A DNA stretch of 64,000 nt from Streptococcus oralis ATCC 35037. Its GTDB lineage: Bacteria > Bacillota > Bacilli > Lactobacillales > Streptococcaceae. The notes beneath the pieces are model-generated. The model ran no database searches and was not told where the DNA came from. It was given only the letters and a program-made list of their open reading frames with translations. The stretch covers positions 326,001-390,000 of the forward strand of contig NZ_LR134336.1 in NCBI RefSeq assembly GCF_900637025.1, in the 5' to 3' direction. How positions within the stretch are numbered: the first letter of the stretch is position 1; each line of letters begins with the position of its first letter. This document shows, piece by piece, positions 26,905 to 36,412 of the stretch. Made by a program: the position numbers and the translations under genes.

Positions 26905-27668
26905 ATATTGCAAAAATAGTCAGAGAGGCACGCGAGCAGAGTCGCTTGACCGCACTTGATTTTGCCAATGGAATCTTTGACGAGTTTATCGAATTGCATG
27001 GAGATCGCTCTTTCCGCGATGATGGTGCGGTTATCGGCGGAATTGGCTGGTTAGGTGAACAGGCAGTAACTGTCGTTGGTATCCAAAAGGGGAAGAGTCT
27101 TCATGACAACCTCAAACGAAATTTCGGCCAACCTCATCCAGAAGGCTATCGTAAGGCCTTGCGCTTGATGAAACAGGCAGAGAAATTTGGCCGTCCAGTT
27201 GTGACCTTTATCAATACGGCGGGTGCTTACCCAGGTGTTGGTGCCGAGGAACGTGGACAAGGTGAAGCAATCGCCCGAAACCTGATGGAAATGAGTGATC
27301 TCAAGGTTCCAATCATCGCGATTATTATCGGTGAAGGTGGATCTGGTGGGGCCCTAGCTCTAGCCGTAGCTAACCGTGTCTGGATGTTAGAAAACTCAAT
27401 CTACGCCGTACTTAGCCCGGAAGGATTTGCCTCTATCCTTTGGAAGGATGGAAGTCGTGCTATGGAAGCAGCGGAATTGATGAAAATCACTTCGCATGAA
27501 CTTCTAGAAATGGGAATCGTAGACAAGGTAATCTCAGAAGCAGGGCTGTCAAGTAAAGAACTGCTAAGTTGCGTTAAAAATGAATTGCGTGCAGAACTAG
27601 ATAGGTTGCAAGAACTACCACTCGACCAACTTATCGAAGAACGTTACCAACGCTTTAGAAAATACTAA
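26901..27668 (+). CDS. accA: Acetyl-CoA carboxylase carboxyltransferase alpha subunit
   Basis: 255 residues, shorter than the E. coli protein because the N-terminal helical extension is reduced, as usual in streptococci. [20 protein letters not shown] and [14 protein letters not shown] mark the active-site loops. It is the last gene of the fatty-acid cluster and is followed by a clear terminator. Confidence 0.97.
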   Translation: MNIAKIVREAREQSRLTALDFANGIFDEFIELHGDRSFRDDGAVIGGIGWLGEQAVTVVGIQKGKSLHDNLKRNFGQPHPEGYRKALRLMKQAEKFGRPVVTFINTAGAYPGVGAEERGQGEAIARNLMEMSDLKVPIIAIIIGEGGSGGALALAVANRVWMLENSIYAVLSPEGFASILWKDGSRAMEAAELMKITSHELLEMGIVDKVISEAGLSSKELLSCVKNELRAELDRLQELPLDQLIEERYQRFRKY

Positions 27669-27679
27669 GAAAATTTAAA

Positions 27680-27708
27680 AGCTAGAACAATTTGTTCTAG
27701 CTATTTTG
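27680..27708 (+). terminator. Terminator of the fab/acc cluster
   Basis: A 10-bp stem (27680-27689 with 27693-27702) with a tight 3-base loop, followed by ATTTTG. Confidence 0.8.
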
Positions 27709-27814
27709 ATAATAGAGCATGGATAAATATGAATACTCTAGATAAATAAGAAAATAATCAATGGTATATCCTCTATATTGCCCTAATAGAGAGTTTACCA
27801 TTAGGAGAGAAAGA

Positions 27815-28516
27815 ATGAAAAAGACAATACATTTAGGAATCTGTATGATTTTAATGTTCCTGTACATTTATTTAACGCCATTAGGGGCTATAACTCTAGC
27901 TAGGACCTTTGGTTTAGGAATGGACAGCTATATAATCTTCCTAGTTGGAGAAGTGTTACTTATTTTCTTTTTATTCGTTTTGTGGTTGAAAAAGAAGAAG
28001 ATGCTCTTTATCTTCGAGAAAAAGGGTTGGCGCTGGTCTTATCTCGCTTTCTTAGTGGCTTGCTTTCTTATCTATTCTTTTTTAAATGGATTTAGAATGC
28101 AGAATATTCGATTGATTGACCATAGCTTTATTTTCCAAGACCTTCTTTCGGAACTTTACTTAAATGGGAGAGAAACGACTCTATCAAGTCTTATATTTTT
28201 AATCTTTAACATTTCGATTGTACCTGTTGTTGAGGAGACAATCTATAGGGGTTATTTTATGAATACCTTCTTTCCGAAGTCGGAGTTTTATTTGGATGTA
28301 ATCTTGTCTTCTTTCATCTTCGGGCTTAGTCACTTGGTTCTATCCCATCGTGACCCCATCAGTCTCATCATTTATAGTATTCTTGGTCTTCTATTTGCAG
28401 TCGCTTATCGAGTTACGGGTAGTCTTCGATTTACCATTCTTTGTCATAGTTTCTATAATGTTATTCCCTATGCTCCGTCAATCTTATTTTATATTTATTA
28501 TTTGATTTTTAGATAG
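27815..28516 (+). CDS. CPBP-family intramembrane glutamic protease (CAAX protease/Abi)
   Basis: 233 residues with about seven membrane segments. The three catalytic motifs of the family are present: EETIYRGYF (EExxxR), FGLSHLVL (FxxxH) and HSFYNVI (HxxxN). In streptococci such proteins act in bacteriocin immunity, envelope-protein processing or unknown roles; no bacteriocin gene is nearby. The ATG at 27815 is chosen because AGGAGA lies six bases upstream; the longer frame from 27761 has no RBS. Terminators lie on both sides, so it is a separate unit. Confidence 0.87.
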   Translation: MKKTIHLGICMILMFLYIYLTPLGAITLARTFGLGMDSYIIFLVGEVLLIFFLFVLWLKKKKMLFIFEKKGWRWSYLAFLVACFLIYSFLNGFRMQNIRLIDHSFIFQDLLSELYLNGRETTLSSLIFLIFNISIVPVVEETIYRGYFMNTFFPKSEFYLDVILSSFIFGLSHLVLSHRDPISLIIYSILGLLFAVAYRVTGSLRFTILCHSFYNVIPYAPSILFYIYYLIFR

Positions 28517-28524
28517 TAGGAGGC

Positions 28525-28559
28525 AAAAAAAGTGTTTGATATTTGTCAAACACTTTTTT
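28525..28559. terminator. Bidirectional terminator between the CPBP protease and nusB
   Basis: A long A-run plus AGTGTTTGA (to 28539) pairs with TCAAACACT and a T-run (28546-28559). Confidence 0.92.
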
Positions 28560-28563
28560 CTAT

Positions 28564-29004
28564 TTACTGTTCTTCTGTTACAAACTGACTGAGTAGTCCG
28601 TTGATAAAACGGGCAGATTTTTGATCTGAGAAGTCCTTTGCAAGCTCGATAGCTTCATTAACCGCAACCAGCTGTGGAGTGTCAAATGAAGTGATTTCAA
28701 AGACTCCCAAGCGAAGGAGGTTTCTCTCCACGAGTGTTAAACGCTCGATGGTCCAACCTGCTTTTAAATGCTGTGTGATTTGCTTGTCTAGTTCTTCCTT
28801 TTTAGCCTGAACACCAGAAACTAGCTCTGTCAAAAAGGCTGGAAGTTGCACATCCGTATCTTCACGATCATGAGTATAGGCGAAACGACAAGCAGTTTCG
28901 ACATCCGTACCGAATTCAAGGCTCATGAGAGCTTGAAAAGCGCATTTACGGAGTTGGCGTCTAGATTCTAATAGTGGACTAGTCATTGAGGAAGTCCTCG
29001 TCAA
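28564..29004 (-). CDS. nusB: Transcription antitermination factor NusB
   Basis: 146 residues, all-helical NusB fold. RRQLRKCAFQALMSLEFG at the N-terminus and the AVNEAIELAKDFSDQKSARFINGLLSQ block at the C-terminus are the family hallmarks. NusB with NusE binds boxA in rRNA leaders to prevent early termination. It overlaps the gls24-type gene by 26 bases and is last in efp-gls24-nusB. Confidence 0.95.
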   Translation of the reverse strand: MTRTSSMTSPLLESRRQLRKCAFQALMSLEFGTDVETACRFAYTHDREDTDVQLPAFLTELVSGVQAKKEELDKQITQHLKAGWTIERLTLVERNLLRLGVFEITSFDTPQLVAVNEAIELAKDFSDQKSARFINGLLSQFVTEEQ

Positions 29005-29368
29005 ATAGATCTTTCAATTCTGGTTTTGGTGTTTTATCTGGAACGATACCTGCAACGTGAATATTGATAGCAGCGAGTTCTACATCAGCCATATTGCGGA
29101 CGGCATCTTTAACAGCTTTCTGGATAGCAACAGCTACCTTAGGAACTTTTACTCCGTACTCAAGGTAGAGGTAGATATCAGCTGTGAGTTCTTCATCCAC
29201 GTTTTTTAGATAAACGCCACGGCCAAGAGAAAGTTTTGAAAGGGTGTCAGATACTGATTTATTTGAAAAAGAGTGTACACCCTCTACTTTTGCAGTAGCA
29301 ATAGCAATGATTTTTTCAAGTACACGTGGGGCGATAACGATTTCGCCAAGTTGTTCTTCAATTCCCAT
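28979..29368 (-). CDS. Asp23/Gls24 family envelope stress protein
   Basis: 129 residues. The Asp23 domain shows in GEIVIAPRVLEKIIAIATAKVEGVHS and the following VKVPKVAVAIQKAVKDAVR. It matches the YqhY-type family member that sits between efp and nusB in many Firmicutes. Proteins of this family associate with the cell envelope; YqhY-type members are linked to acetyl-CoA carboxylase control in Bacillus, which is notable given the acc genes just upstream. That link is inference here. Confidence 0.88.
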   Translation of the reverse strand: MGIEEQLGEIVIAPRVLEKIIAIATAKVEGVHSFSNKSVSDTLSKLSLGRGVYLKNVDEELTADIYLYLEYGVKVPKVAVAIQKAVKDAVRNMADVELAAINIHVAGIVPDKTPKPELKDLFDEDFLND

Positions 29369-29389
29369 AGAATGACCTCTTTCTAGAGA

Positions 29390-29950
29390 TTAGGCACGAG
29401 AAACGTAAGTTCCTTCTGCAGTGTTGATAACGAGTTTTTGTCCTGCTTCGATGAAGTCTGGAACGTTTACGACAAGTCCAGTTTCCATCGTTGCTGGTTT
29501 ACCAGAACCTGTAACAGTAGCACCTTTGATAGATGGTTGAGTTTCTGCAACTGTCAATTCGACAGTAGTAGGAACGGTAACACCAATCACTTCAGTTCCG
29601 TAGAATTGGATCTTCACATCAGAGTTTTCAAGGATGTAAAGCAATTCGTTTTCAACGTTGACTACAGGAATTTCGTATTGGTCGTAAGTTTCTGTGTTCA
29701 TGAAGTAGGCTGTGTCATCCATTTTGTACAAGTATTGAGCTGGGACAGTCTCGATGATGGCTTGTTCAAATTTTTCCTCTGGACGGTAGCTTGTGTCAAA
29801 TGTAGAACCAGTACGGACATCACGTAATTTCATACGCATGATTGTGTTTCCTTTACCTGGTTTGTGGTGACTAGCTTCCAAAACGCGGATCAATTTTCCG
29901 TCAGCTGTTTCAAAGGTCATACCAGCCTTTAATTTACTTGCTTCAATCAT
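29390..29950 (-). CDS. efp: Translation elongation factor P
   Basis: 186 residues, three beta-barrel domains. The functional loop SHHKPGKGN has its tip lysine at residue 33. EF-P relieves ribosome stalling at polyproline. No lysine-modifying enzyme gene (EpmA/B or DHS-like) occurs in the window. It is first in efp-gls24-nusB, with its own promoter and a GAGG site. Confidence 0.97.
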
Positions 29951-29984
29951 GTTTTTACCTCTTTAATAAAATAATTTACTCTTT

Positions 29985-30013
29985 ATTGTACCATAAAAGA
30001 CAACATTACTCAA
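29985..30013 (-). promoter_or_regulatory. Promoter of efp-gls24-nusB
   Basis: Minus strand: TTGAGT (30008-30013), a 17-base spacer and TACAAT (29985-29990), with TGG before the -10. Confidence 0.8.
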
Positions 30014-30031
30014 ATGTCAGAAGGAGCTTAA

Positions 30032-31159
30032 TTAGTTGACTGGTACGATATTTCCATCTTCGTCTTTGGTAACGAGGACGTATTTTCCATCGACTTCGAT
30101 GTAAAAATTCTTGCTGGCAGTTTGCCCAGTGTTTTGAGCCGGTGCTTGATTTTGAACTTGTTGGCTTAGTTGACCACCCAGAGTTTGGCCAAGATTCATG
30201 CCCATAAACATATTCATCCCATTGCCATTTCCTTCGTTGGAAGCTGCAGCAATGAGCGCTTCGTTGCGAGCACGGCGTTCTTCAATTTCAATCGTGTTGT
30301 ACTTCATTGCCACGAGCTCACTATCAAGCTTGCGAACGATATCAAGACTTTCTTGGTCGTAGCTGAGGTCTTCAAGCAAGATATTGGTTGCTTCAATCCC
30401 GTAGAGGCCTGTCCAAACCTTGTTGACCTCTTGTTTAGCGAGTTCGTTAAAGGTGTCTTGGTTGGCATTGAGGCTATAGATATCAACCTTGTTTTCGTTG
30501 GTGTATTTGGCAATGGCAATCGCGATTTTCGGTGCGATATTTTGACGGAGCGTTCCTTGAGCTACATCTTGGAGAGTAAATGGCTGTCCGTCAGTAATTT
30601 GACGGCTAACAGAACTCACGTAGAAGAGGACTGGGTCTGCTATTTTTACATCAAACAAGCCATAGAAACGGATGTTAAGCAGTTGTTGGTAACGTTCGCT
30701 GAAGTATTCGACCGCATTTTGTGTGCCGAACTTATTGCCTGCAATAGGTTGCATGCGGATAAAGATAATTTCCTGTTGGGTGATGACTTGTCCACCAAAA
30801 GAGAAACGGTTTTTAAAGTTTTCCCAAGTGCCCTTTAAACCACCTTTTTCAAGGAGCCAGGCATTATCACCAGCTTGCCATTCGTGGCTACCAGCTTCGA
30901 GAACTTCACCAAGGAAGGTACCGTTGTTTACCAAAACAGCGCTATAGCCTTGGGGAACGATAACCACACTGCCATCCGACAAGAGTCCAGTATTTTGATT
31001 GCTGTGACGAGAACGTCCATCTGGGTCTTTTGTGAGTAATTGTCCCTTGATGGCCAAGGCGTCGCCAGAGACATTGTCTGGAAGGACGATGGCTTCCTTG
31101 AATTTACTATCATTAAAACTATTTAAGCCTGCTGATAAGGCTGCACGTATAAATCCCAT
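30032..31159 (-). CDS. SPFH-domain protein (YdjI type)
   Basis: 375 residues. An SPFH/virion-core-like domain runs from about 20 to 300 (YSAVLVNNGTFLGEVLEAG, NAVEYFSERYQQLLNIRFYG, ISRQITDGQPFTLQDV-like segments). A low-complexity linker rich in glycine, methionine and glutamine follows, then a short tail FYIEVDGKYVLVTKDEDG resembling a small strand module. There is no signal peptide or membrane segment, so it is probably peripheral to the membrane. It lies eight bases after a secreted zinc-ribbon protein, mirroring the ydjGHI arrangement of Bacillus, where these proteins form membrane-associated assemblies. Confidence 0.85.
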   Translation of the reverse strand: MGFIRAALSAGLNSFNDSKFKEAIVLPDNVSGDALAIKGQLLTKDPDGRSRHSNQNTGLLSDGSVVIVPQGYSAVLVNNGTFLGEVLEAGSHEWQAGDNAWLLEKGGLKGTWENFKNRFSFGGQVITQQEIIFIRMQPIAGNKFGTQNAVEYFSERYQQLLNIRFYGLFDVKIADPVLFYVSSVSRQITDGQPFTLQDVAQGTLRQNIAPKIAIAIAKYTNENKVDIYSLNANQDTFNELAKQEVNKVWTGLYGIEATNILLEDLSYDQESLDIVRKLDSELVAMKYNTIEIEERRARNEALIAAASNEGNGNGMNMFMGMNLGQTLGGQLSQQVQNQAPAQNTGQTASKNFYIEVDGKYVLVTKDEDGNIVPVN

Positions 31160-31167
31160 AATTCCTC

Positions 31168-32124
31168 CTAATTATAAAGCTCGTCTTCATCCACAACATC
31201 ATAGGTATCCAGTACCCATTGGTTTGGACTGCGAGAGAGATTGGCACCACAGTAGTCGCACTCGCTAACTGCAGAGATTTTCAATGGGGCGCCACAGTTT
31301 GGACAGTGGTCGCTCACAACTTGGTCTGGATTGACTGCTTGCGTTTGGCTACCGTGTTGACGGATAAAGTTCAATTGATACACGGTGAAGAGATCTTTTT
31401 TAGGATCTCCTTCAATGACACGGCGAGTCTCATCGTCAATGACATAGTCCCGCAAGGTAGACGATAGGATTACGACTAAGGTATCGTTTCCGTCAGGATT
31501 TTCAATGAACTCCTTGATGCGAACATTTTCGATACAAACTTTCTCTAAAACATTGGTTGTCTTAGCTCGGATGTGATCTTCTAATTGCGTGCTGTGCTGT
31601 GAATAGAGACTAGTACTTTCTAGCGCACGGACTGAATTCCAATTTTTCTCAGTCCAGGCAACCTGCAATTTAAGGTAGACTTCCTTAACCCAAGAAATGA
31701 AGGCATTAGCGTCAAAGTTTGGATCCCCATATTTTACACGACTAATGGCCAAAGTGTTATGTTCAATTCGTCGGTGGATTGGTTGATAGTTGGTATTACT
31801 GTGGCTTGTGCTTGAATTATTTGCTTTATTTTTTAAGGATTCAACGATAACCACTAAAACAATGGCACCCACAAATATTACCATAAATCCTAGATAGGGT
31901 GAGCTATCAGAACTACTAGAGGATGACCCGTATCCAGAGCGGTAGTAGTGATAAGATGAGCCACCAGAGCGACTTCCTCCTCCACTTGAACGACTACTAC
32001 TTCTGGAGCTACTGCGACTGCTGCTACCACTTCTGGAATGTCCGACACCCGCATCAACGATTTGAGGCACGGATAGAAAAACAAGTAATAAACAGGTCAT
32101 TAAAAGAGCGTAAAACTTTTTCAT
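31168..32124 (-). CDS. Exported or membrane zinc-ribbon protein with Tim44-like domain
   Basis: 318 residues. A signal peptide ends near VDAG (about residue 25), followed by a serine/glycine/arginine-rich stretch (about 27-70) and a membrane segment (about 80-100, LGFMVIFVGAIVLVVIVE). A Tim44-like alpha/beta domain covers about 130-265. A C-terminal zinc ribbon has CPNCGAPL and CDYCGANL. The cysteine ribbon is unusual for an extracellular protein, so the topology may be the reverse, with the first hydrophobic stretch as an anchor. It is cotranscribed with the SPFH gene. Function is unknown. Confidence 0.75.
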   Translation of the reverse strand: MKKFYALLMTCLLLVFLSVPQIVDAGVGHSRSGSSSRSSSRSSSRSSGGGSRSGGSSYHYYRSGYGSSSSSSDSSPYLGFMVIFVGAIVLVVIVESLKNKANNSSTSHSNTNYQPIHRRIEHNTLAISRVKYGDPNFDANAFISWVKEVYLKLQVAWTEKNWNSVRALESTSLYSQHSTQLEDHIRAKTTNVLEKVCIENVRIKEFIENPDGNDTLVVILSSTLRDYVIDDETRRVIEGDPKKDLFTVYQLNFIRQHGSQTQAVNPDQVVSDHCPNCGAPLKISAVSECDYCGANLSRSPNQWVLDTYDVVDEDELYN

Positions 32125-32197
32125 GTGTCTCCTAACTATATGATTGAAAAGGTAGTTTCTCTCTTGTTGAGTAGACTACTGGGTGACTAGTAGCGAA

Positions 32198-33643
32198 TTA
32201 CTCACTGTCTTTCAACTTGGCCAATTCCTGTGCAAGGAGTTTAAGGGCAACTTGTGGGTTGGCTTGTCCTTTGGTTGCCTTCATAAGGAATCCTGTGAAG
32301 GCCTTGTCTGCGTTGCGTTTGCCTGATTTGAAGTCGGCAACGGCAGCTTCGTTATCCGCAAAGACTTGGTGGATGATTGGAATCAAAACATCAGGATCTG
32401 AGATTTGGACCATACCTGCTTTTTCCACGTATTCACGCGCTCCACCGCCGTTTTTAGCTAGGTGGACAAAGACTTTCTTGGCAATCTTGGAAGAGATCGT
32501 GCCGTCTTCGATGATGGCAATCATTTCTACCAAGTTTTCTGGTGTTAATTCGATTTGTTCAAGTGTTTTGCCTTCAGCATTCAAGAACTGAGCAACTTCA
32601 CCTTGGAGCCAGTTAGAGACTTGTTTGGCATCGCCACCGAGGGCAACAGCTTTTTCAAAGAAGTCAGAAGTGACTTTGTTTGCTGTCAACTGGCTAGCAT
32701 CGTAGTCTGACAAGCCAAGGTCAGATACGTAGCGTGCACGGCGTTCTTTTGGAAACTCTGGCAATTCAGTGCGCATTTCCTCAATCCACTCATCTGAGAT
32801 TTCAAAGAGTGGTAGGTCTGGTTCAGGGAAGTAGCGGTAATCTGCAGCACCTTCTTTGACACGCATGAGGATGGTTGCCTTGTTAGCTTCATCGTAACGG
32901 CGTGTTTCTTGGCGAATTTGACCACCTGAACGAAGGATTTCAGCCTGGCGTTGGACTTCGTATTCGAGACCTTTGCGAACATTTGAGAAGGAGTTGAGGT
33001 TCTTTAACTCAGTCTTGGTACCGAATTTCTCTTGACCATAAGGACGAAGGGAGATATTGGCATCCACACGCATAGAGCCTTCTTCCATCTTAACGTCAGA
33101 AATACCAGCGTACTGGATGACTTCCTTGAGGGCTGTTAGATAAGCATAGGCTTCTTCAGGAGAACGCATGTCCGCTTCAGATACAATCTCAATCAAAGGC
33201 ACCCCTTGGCGGTTGAGGTCAACATAGGAGTAGCCATCTGTACCGTGGGTGTTTTTACCTGCATCTTCTTCTAAGTGAGCACGTTCGATACCGATTTTCT
33301 TAGTCGTACCATCTTCTAGTTCCACTTCGATCCAGCCGTTATAACCGATTGGCTCATCAAACTGAGAAATTTGGTAGGCTTTTGGATTATCAGGGTAGAA
33401 GTAGTTCTTGCGGTCAAAGTGCATCTTTTTGTGGATGTCCATGTTGAGGGCAAGAGCTGCCTTGATACCGGCATCGACAACCCCTTTATTGAGAACTGGC
33501 AGAACTCCTGGGAAGGACCAGTCAATCACGTTAGTGTTGGCATTTTGGTCATTTCCAAAGTGAGCAGAAGTTGGTGAGAAGATTTTTGAATTGGTGTTGA
33601 GCTCTACGTGGACTTCAAGTCCAATGACTGTTTCAAAGTTCAT
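32198..33643 (-). CDS. gatB: Asp-tRNA(Asn)/Glu-tRNA(Gln) amidotransferase subunit B
   Basis: 481 residues. The GatB kinase-like core opens with [12 protein letters not shown] and has [13 protein letters not shown] and [15 protein letters not shown]. The helical tail and C-terminal YqeY-like domain (about 330-481) bind tRNA. It converts misacylated Glu-tRNA(Gln) with ammonia from GatA. Its stop and start codons abut gatA on the minus strand. There is no clear terminator before the next gene. Confidence 0.97.
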   Translation of the reverse strand: MNFETVIGLEVHVELNTNSKIFSPTSAHFGNDQNANTNVIDWSFPGVLPVLNKGVVDAGIKAALALNMDIHKKMHFDRKNYFYPDNPKAYQISQFDEPIGYNGWIEVELEDGTTKKIGIERAHLEEDAGKNTHGTDGYSYVDLNRQGVPLIEIVSEADMRSPEEAYAYLTALKEVIQYAGISDVKMEEGSMRVDANISLRPYGQEKFGTKTELKNLNSFSNVRKGLEYEVQRQAEILRSGGQIRQETRRYDEANKATILMRVKEGAADYRYFPEPDLPLFEISDEWIEEMRTELPEFPKERRARYVSDLGLSDYDASQLTANKVTSDFFEKAVALGGDAKQVSNWLQGEVAQFLNAEGKTLEQIELTPENLVEMIAIIEDGTISSKIAKKVFVHLAKNGGGAREYVEKAGMVQISDPDVLIPIIHQVFADNEAAVADFKSGKRNADKAFTGFLMKATKGQANPQVALKLLAQELAKLKDSE

Positions 33644-35109
33644 TAGTTATCACCTCCAAAAATCACAGGTTGTTGTTTGTGGTAGTCTGTTGTTGCTTCA
33701 AAGGCAGCAGCAGCTTGGTAAATGGTCTCCTCAGAGTATTTAGGACCGATCAATTGGAGACCGACTGGTAGACCTTGAGCAAATCCAGCAGGAATCGAAA
33801 TTCCTGGGAGACCTGCTAAGTTGACTGGGATGGTCAAAAGGTCAGCTAAGTACATGGCAACTGGATCGTGGTTGAGTGAATCCAAGTCATAGGCAACGCT
33901 TGGAGCAGTTGGTCCTAGGATTAAATCGTAATCCGCAAAGACTTTTTCGAAATCTTGGATGATGAGGGTACGAACTTGTCCAGCCTTCTTGTAATAGGCA
34001 TCATAGTAACCTGATGAAAGGCTAAATGTTCCAAGCATGATACGGCGTTTCACTTCTTCACCGAAACCTTGGCTACGGCTGTTTACATAGATTTCATCAA
34101 GGTTGCTTGCATCTTCTGCGCGGTAGCCATAACGGATACCGTCAAAGCGTTGTAAGTTTGATGAGGCCTCTGATGAAGCGATAATATAGTAAACGGCAAC
34201 ACCGTATTTAGAATGAGGAAGGCTAACTTCTTCGACGATGGCACCCAGTTTTTCAAAGTGTTTGGCTGCGTTAAGAATGGTTTCCTTAACCTCTGGGTCA
34301 ATCCCTTCACCAAGGTATTCCTTAGGCAAAGCAATTTTCATGCCCTTGATGTCTTGGCCAATTTTTGAAGTAAAGTCGGCAATGCGGACAGGAGCAGAAG
34401 TAGAGTCTTTAGCATCTTCGCTGGCAATCGCATTAAGCAAGAGGGCATTTTCTTTAACAGTTGGTGCAAAAGGTCCAATCTGGTCTAATGAGCTACCGAA
34501 GGCAATGAGACCGAAACGAGAAACCGTTCCGTAGGTTGGTTTGAGACCAACAATCCCGTTGAAGGCAGCAGGTTGGCGGATGGAACCACCGGTATCAGAA
34601 CCAAGTGACAAGCGGACTTGTCCTGAGGCTACGGCTGCGGCAGAACCACTTGATGAACCACCAGGAACCTTGGTCTGGTCCCAAGCATTTTTAGTCGCAC
34701 CGTAGTGAGAAGTTTCACCGGATCCACCCATGGCAAATTCGTCCATGTTGGTCTTTCCGACGACAATCATACCCTTAGCTTTTGCATTGGCAACGGCTGT
34801 CGCATCAAAGATTGGCTCGTAGTTGTAAAGCATTTTTGAGGCTGCAGTTGTAAGGATACCGTCAGTAGAGATATTATCCTTAACAGCAAGTGGAATCCCT
34901 GAAAGAACATTGTCCGCATCGATTCCAGTTTCATCAATAGTTTTAGCTTGAGCAAGAGCCTGCTCTTCAGCGATAGTGACAAAAGCGTTGATAGCTGCCT
35001 CGCGAGACTTGATATCTTCAAGCGTGGCTTGTGTCAATTCAGTTGCAGAAATTTCCTTAGAGACAAGGAGATTGTGCAAGTCTTCAATAGTTTTGTTATT
35101 AAAAGTCAT
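33643..35109 (-). CDS. gatA: Asp-tRNA(Asn)/Glu-tRNA(Gln) amidotransferase subunit A
   Basis: 488 residues, amidase-signature enzyme. The Ser-cisSer-Lys triad is visible: K77 in LAVKDNI, S152 within [14 protein letters not shown] and S176 in [10 protein letters not shown]. It releases ammonia from glutamine for GatB. It shares single-base overlaps with gatC and gatB, indicating one operon. Confidence 0.97.
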   Translation of the reverse strand: MTFNNKTIEDLHNLLVSKEISATELTQATLEDIKSREAAINAFVTIAEEQALAQAKTIDETGIDADNVLSGIPLAVKDNISTDGILTTAASKMLYNYEPIFDATAVANAKAKGMIVVGKTNMDEFAMGGSGETSHYGATKNAWDQTKVPGGSSSGSAAAVASGQVRLSLGSDTGGSIRQPAAFNGIVGLKPTYGTVSRFGLIAFGSSLDQIGPFAPTVKENALLLNAIASEDAKDSTSAPVRIADFTSKIGQDIKGMKIALPKEYLGEGIDPEVKETILNAAKHFEKLGAIVEEVSLPHSKYGVAVYYIIASSEASSNLQRFDGIRYGYRAEDASNLDEIYVNSRSQGFGEEVKRRIMLGTFSLSSGYYDAYYKKAGQVRTLIIQDFEKVFADYDLILGPTAPSVAYDLDSLNHDPVAMYLADLLTIPVNLAGLPGISIPAGFAQGLPVGLQLIGPKYSEETIYQAAAAFEATTDYHKQQPVIFGGDN

Positions 35110-35411
35110 TAGGCATCTCCTCCATCATCTAGGATAGCTGGTACCTTGATATAGTAGTTTTCTTTTTCAGGTACGTTTTTAAACAAGCGGTCACGGTCTG
35201 TTCCTTCTTCGGCCACATCAGGGCGGAGTACGGTCTTGCGGTCAGCCATGGTTGTAGTAGGTGCGACACCAGTTGTGTCGACTTCGCCCAGCAATTCAAC
35301 CATGTCAACAATTTTAGACAAGGTTGTCGCAAAGGCAGCAGTTTCTTCTTCAGAGAATTTTAATTTTGAAAGATTGGCAACGTGTGTTACCTCTTCTTGC
35401 GTAATTTTCAT
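35109..35411 (-). CDS. gatC: Asp-tRNA(Asn)/Glu-tRNA(Gln) amidotransferase subunit C
   Basis: 100 residues: [19 protein letters not shown] then an extended loop that wraps the GatA-GatB interface. The start at 35411 is preferred: AAGGAT precedes it, and the frame extending to 35486 adds 25 unconserved residues across the promoter. It is first gene of gatCAB. Confidence 0.94.
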   Translation of the reverse strand: MKITQEEVTHVANLSKLKFSEEETAAFATTLSKIVDMVELLGEVDTTGVAPTTTMADRKTVLRPDVAEEGTDRDRLFKNVPEKENYYIKVPAILDDGGDA

Positions 35412-35451
35412 CTTGCATCCTTTCGTGAAATGATGATTTTTAGTCTGTTCT

Positions 35452-35460
35452 ATTTTACCA
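35452..35460 (-). promoter_or_regulatory. Possible extended -10 promoter of gatCAB
   Basis: Minus strand TGGTAAAAT, with no good -35 hexamer 17 bases upstream. Confidence 0.5.
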
Positions 35461-35504
35461 TAATTTCCTATAAATAAGGGAGCCAAACTGAAAAGAAATA
35501 GAAA

Positions 35505-35533
35505 TTGAAAAATCGCTTTTAATTCGCTATAAT
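35505..35533 (+). promoter_or_regulatory. Promoter of the YwaF-type gene
   Basis: TTGAAA (35505-35510), a 17-base spacer and TATAAT (35528-35533). Confidence 0.85.
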
Positions 35534-35576
35534 GGTTAAACTAGAGAATAGAAAAAATAAGAGTTAGGATAGAAAT

Positions 35577-36269
35577 ATGTTCCATCAATTTATCACCAGA
35601 TCTCAAACGGTTCCTCCTCCCATTTCCCTCTTTTGGTATGGGATTATGATGATCCTATTAGTGCTTTGTATTTATGGAGCACTTGTTTATCACAAAAATT
35701 CGAAATTTGTCCGCTTGTTTAAGGGGATTCAGATCCTCCAGTTGCTAGCCCTATATAGCTGGTATGTTGGTTTTGGAATTCCATTTTCTAATAGCCTTCC
35801 ATTTTACCATTGCCGTTTGGCTATGTTTGCGGTGGTTTTCTTGCCAGATAAATGGCGGAGCAAGCAATATTTTGCCCTCTTAGGAGCAAGTGGAGCGGTC
35901 TTTGCCTTGGTTTACCCGGTTTTTGACCCCTATGATTTCCCCCATATCACCAGTTTTTCATTTTTGATTGGGCACTATGCCCTTCTAGTGAATTCCTTGA
36001 TTTACTTGATGAATCACTATGACAAGACCTTGCTTAAGAAGTATATGATTGTAGCCTATACCTTTATTCTCAACCTCTTTTTAGTTGGGGTTAATCAGGT
36101 AACGGGTGGAAATTATGGTCTCTTAAGAGATACCCCGTTTATCTCGAATGCTCCTCTATGGATAAAGTACCTCCTTGTGTCGGTCATCCTTTCACTGGCT
36201 CTTGTTCTTTTTGATATCTTGTTTAAGAAACGGTGGAAAAAGAGAAATCAGGTGCAATCTGTGCTCTAG
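35577..36269 (+). CDS. YwaF / TIGR02206 family membrane protein
   Basis: 230 residues with about seven membrane segments. Family features are the tryptophan/tyrosine-rich YSWYVGFGIPFSNSLPFYHCRLAM (read in parts) near residue 60 and VNQVTGGNYGLLRDTP near residue 165, a pattern also seen in TMEM164-like proteins. Function is unknown. The gene stands alone between two promoters of very similar sequence and has no clear terminator before prfC. Confidence 0.83.
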   Translation: MFHQFITRSQTVPPPISLFWYGIMMILLVLCIYGALVYHKNSKFVRLFKGIQILQLLALYSWYVGFGIPFSNSLPFYHCRLAMFAVVFLPDKWRSKQYFALLGASGAVFALVYPVFDPYDFPHITSFSFLIGHYALLVNSLIYLMNHYDKTLLKKYMIVAYTFILNLFLVGVNQVTGGNYGLLRDTPFISNAPLWIKYLLVSVILSLALVLFDILFKKRWKKRNQVQSVL

Positions 36270-36293
36270 CTTGCCTTTTCATCAGATGAGCAA

Positions 36294-36322
36294 TTGAAAA
36301 ACTCCCCAAAATCCGCTATAAT
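36294..36322 (+). promoter_or_regulatory. Promoter of prfC
   Basis: TTGAAA (36294-36299), a 17-base spacer and TATAAT (36317-36322), 91 bases before the ATG. Confidence 0.85.
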
Positions 36323-36412
36323 GGAGAGTTGAAAGGAATGGTAAAATCCAATGTAAACATCATTCTTAGCTACTGAAACAACTAAAAATAGAAAATCAAA
36401 GAAAGAGAACTT

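Noticed and set aside
27761..27814. Longer start for the CPBP protease
   Set aside because: No RBS precedes 27761, while AGGAGA fits the ATG at 27815, which also begins the signal-anchor-like MKKTIHLG.
35412..35486. Longer gatC start adding 25 residues
   Set aside because: The extra sequence overlaps the likely promoter and is not part of the conserved GatC fold.
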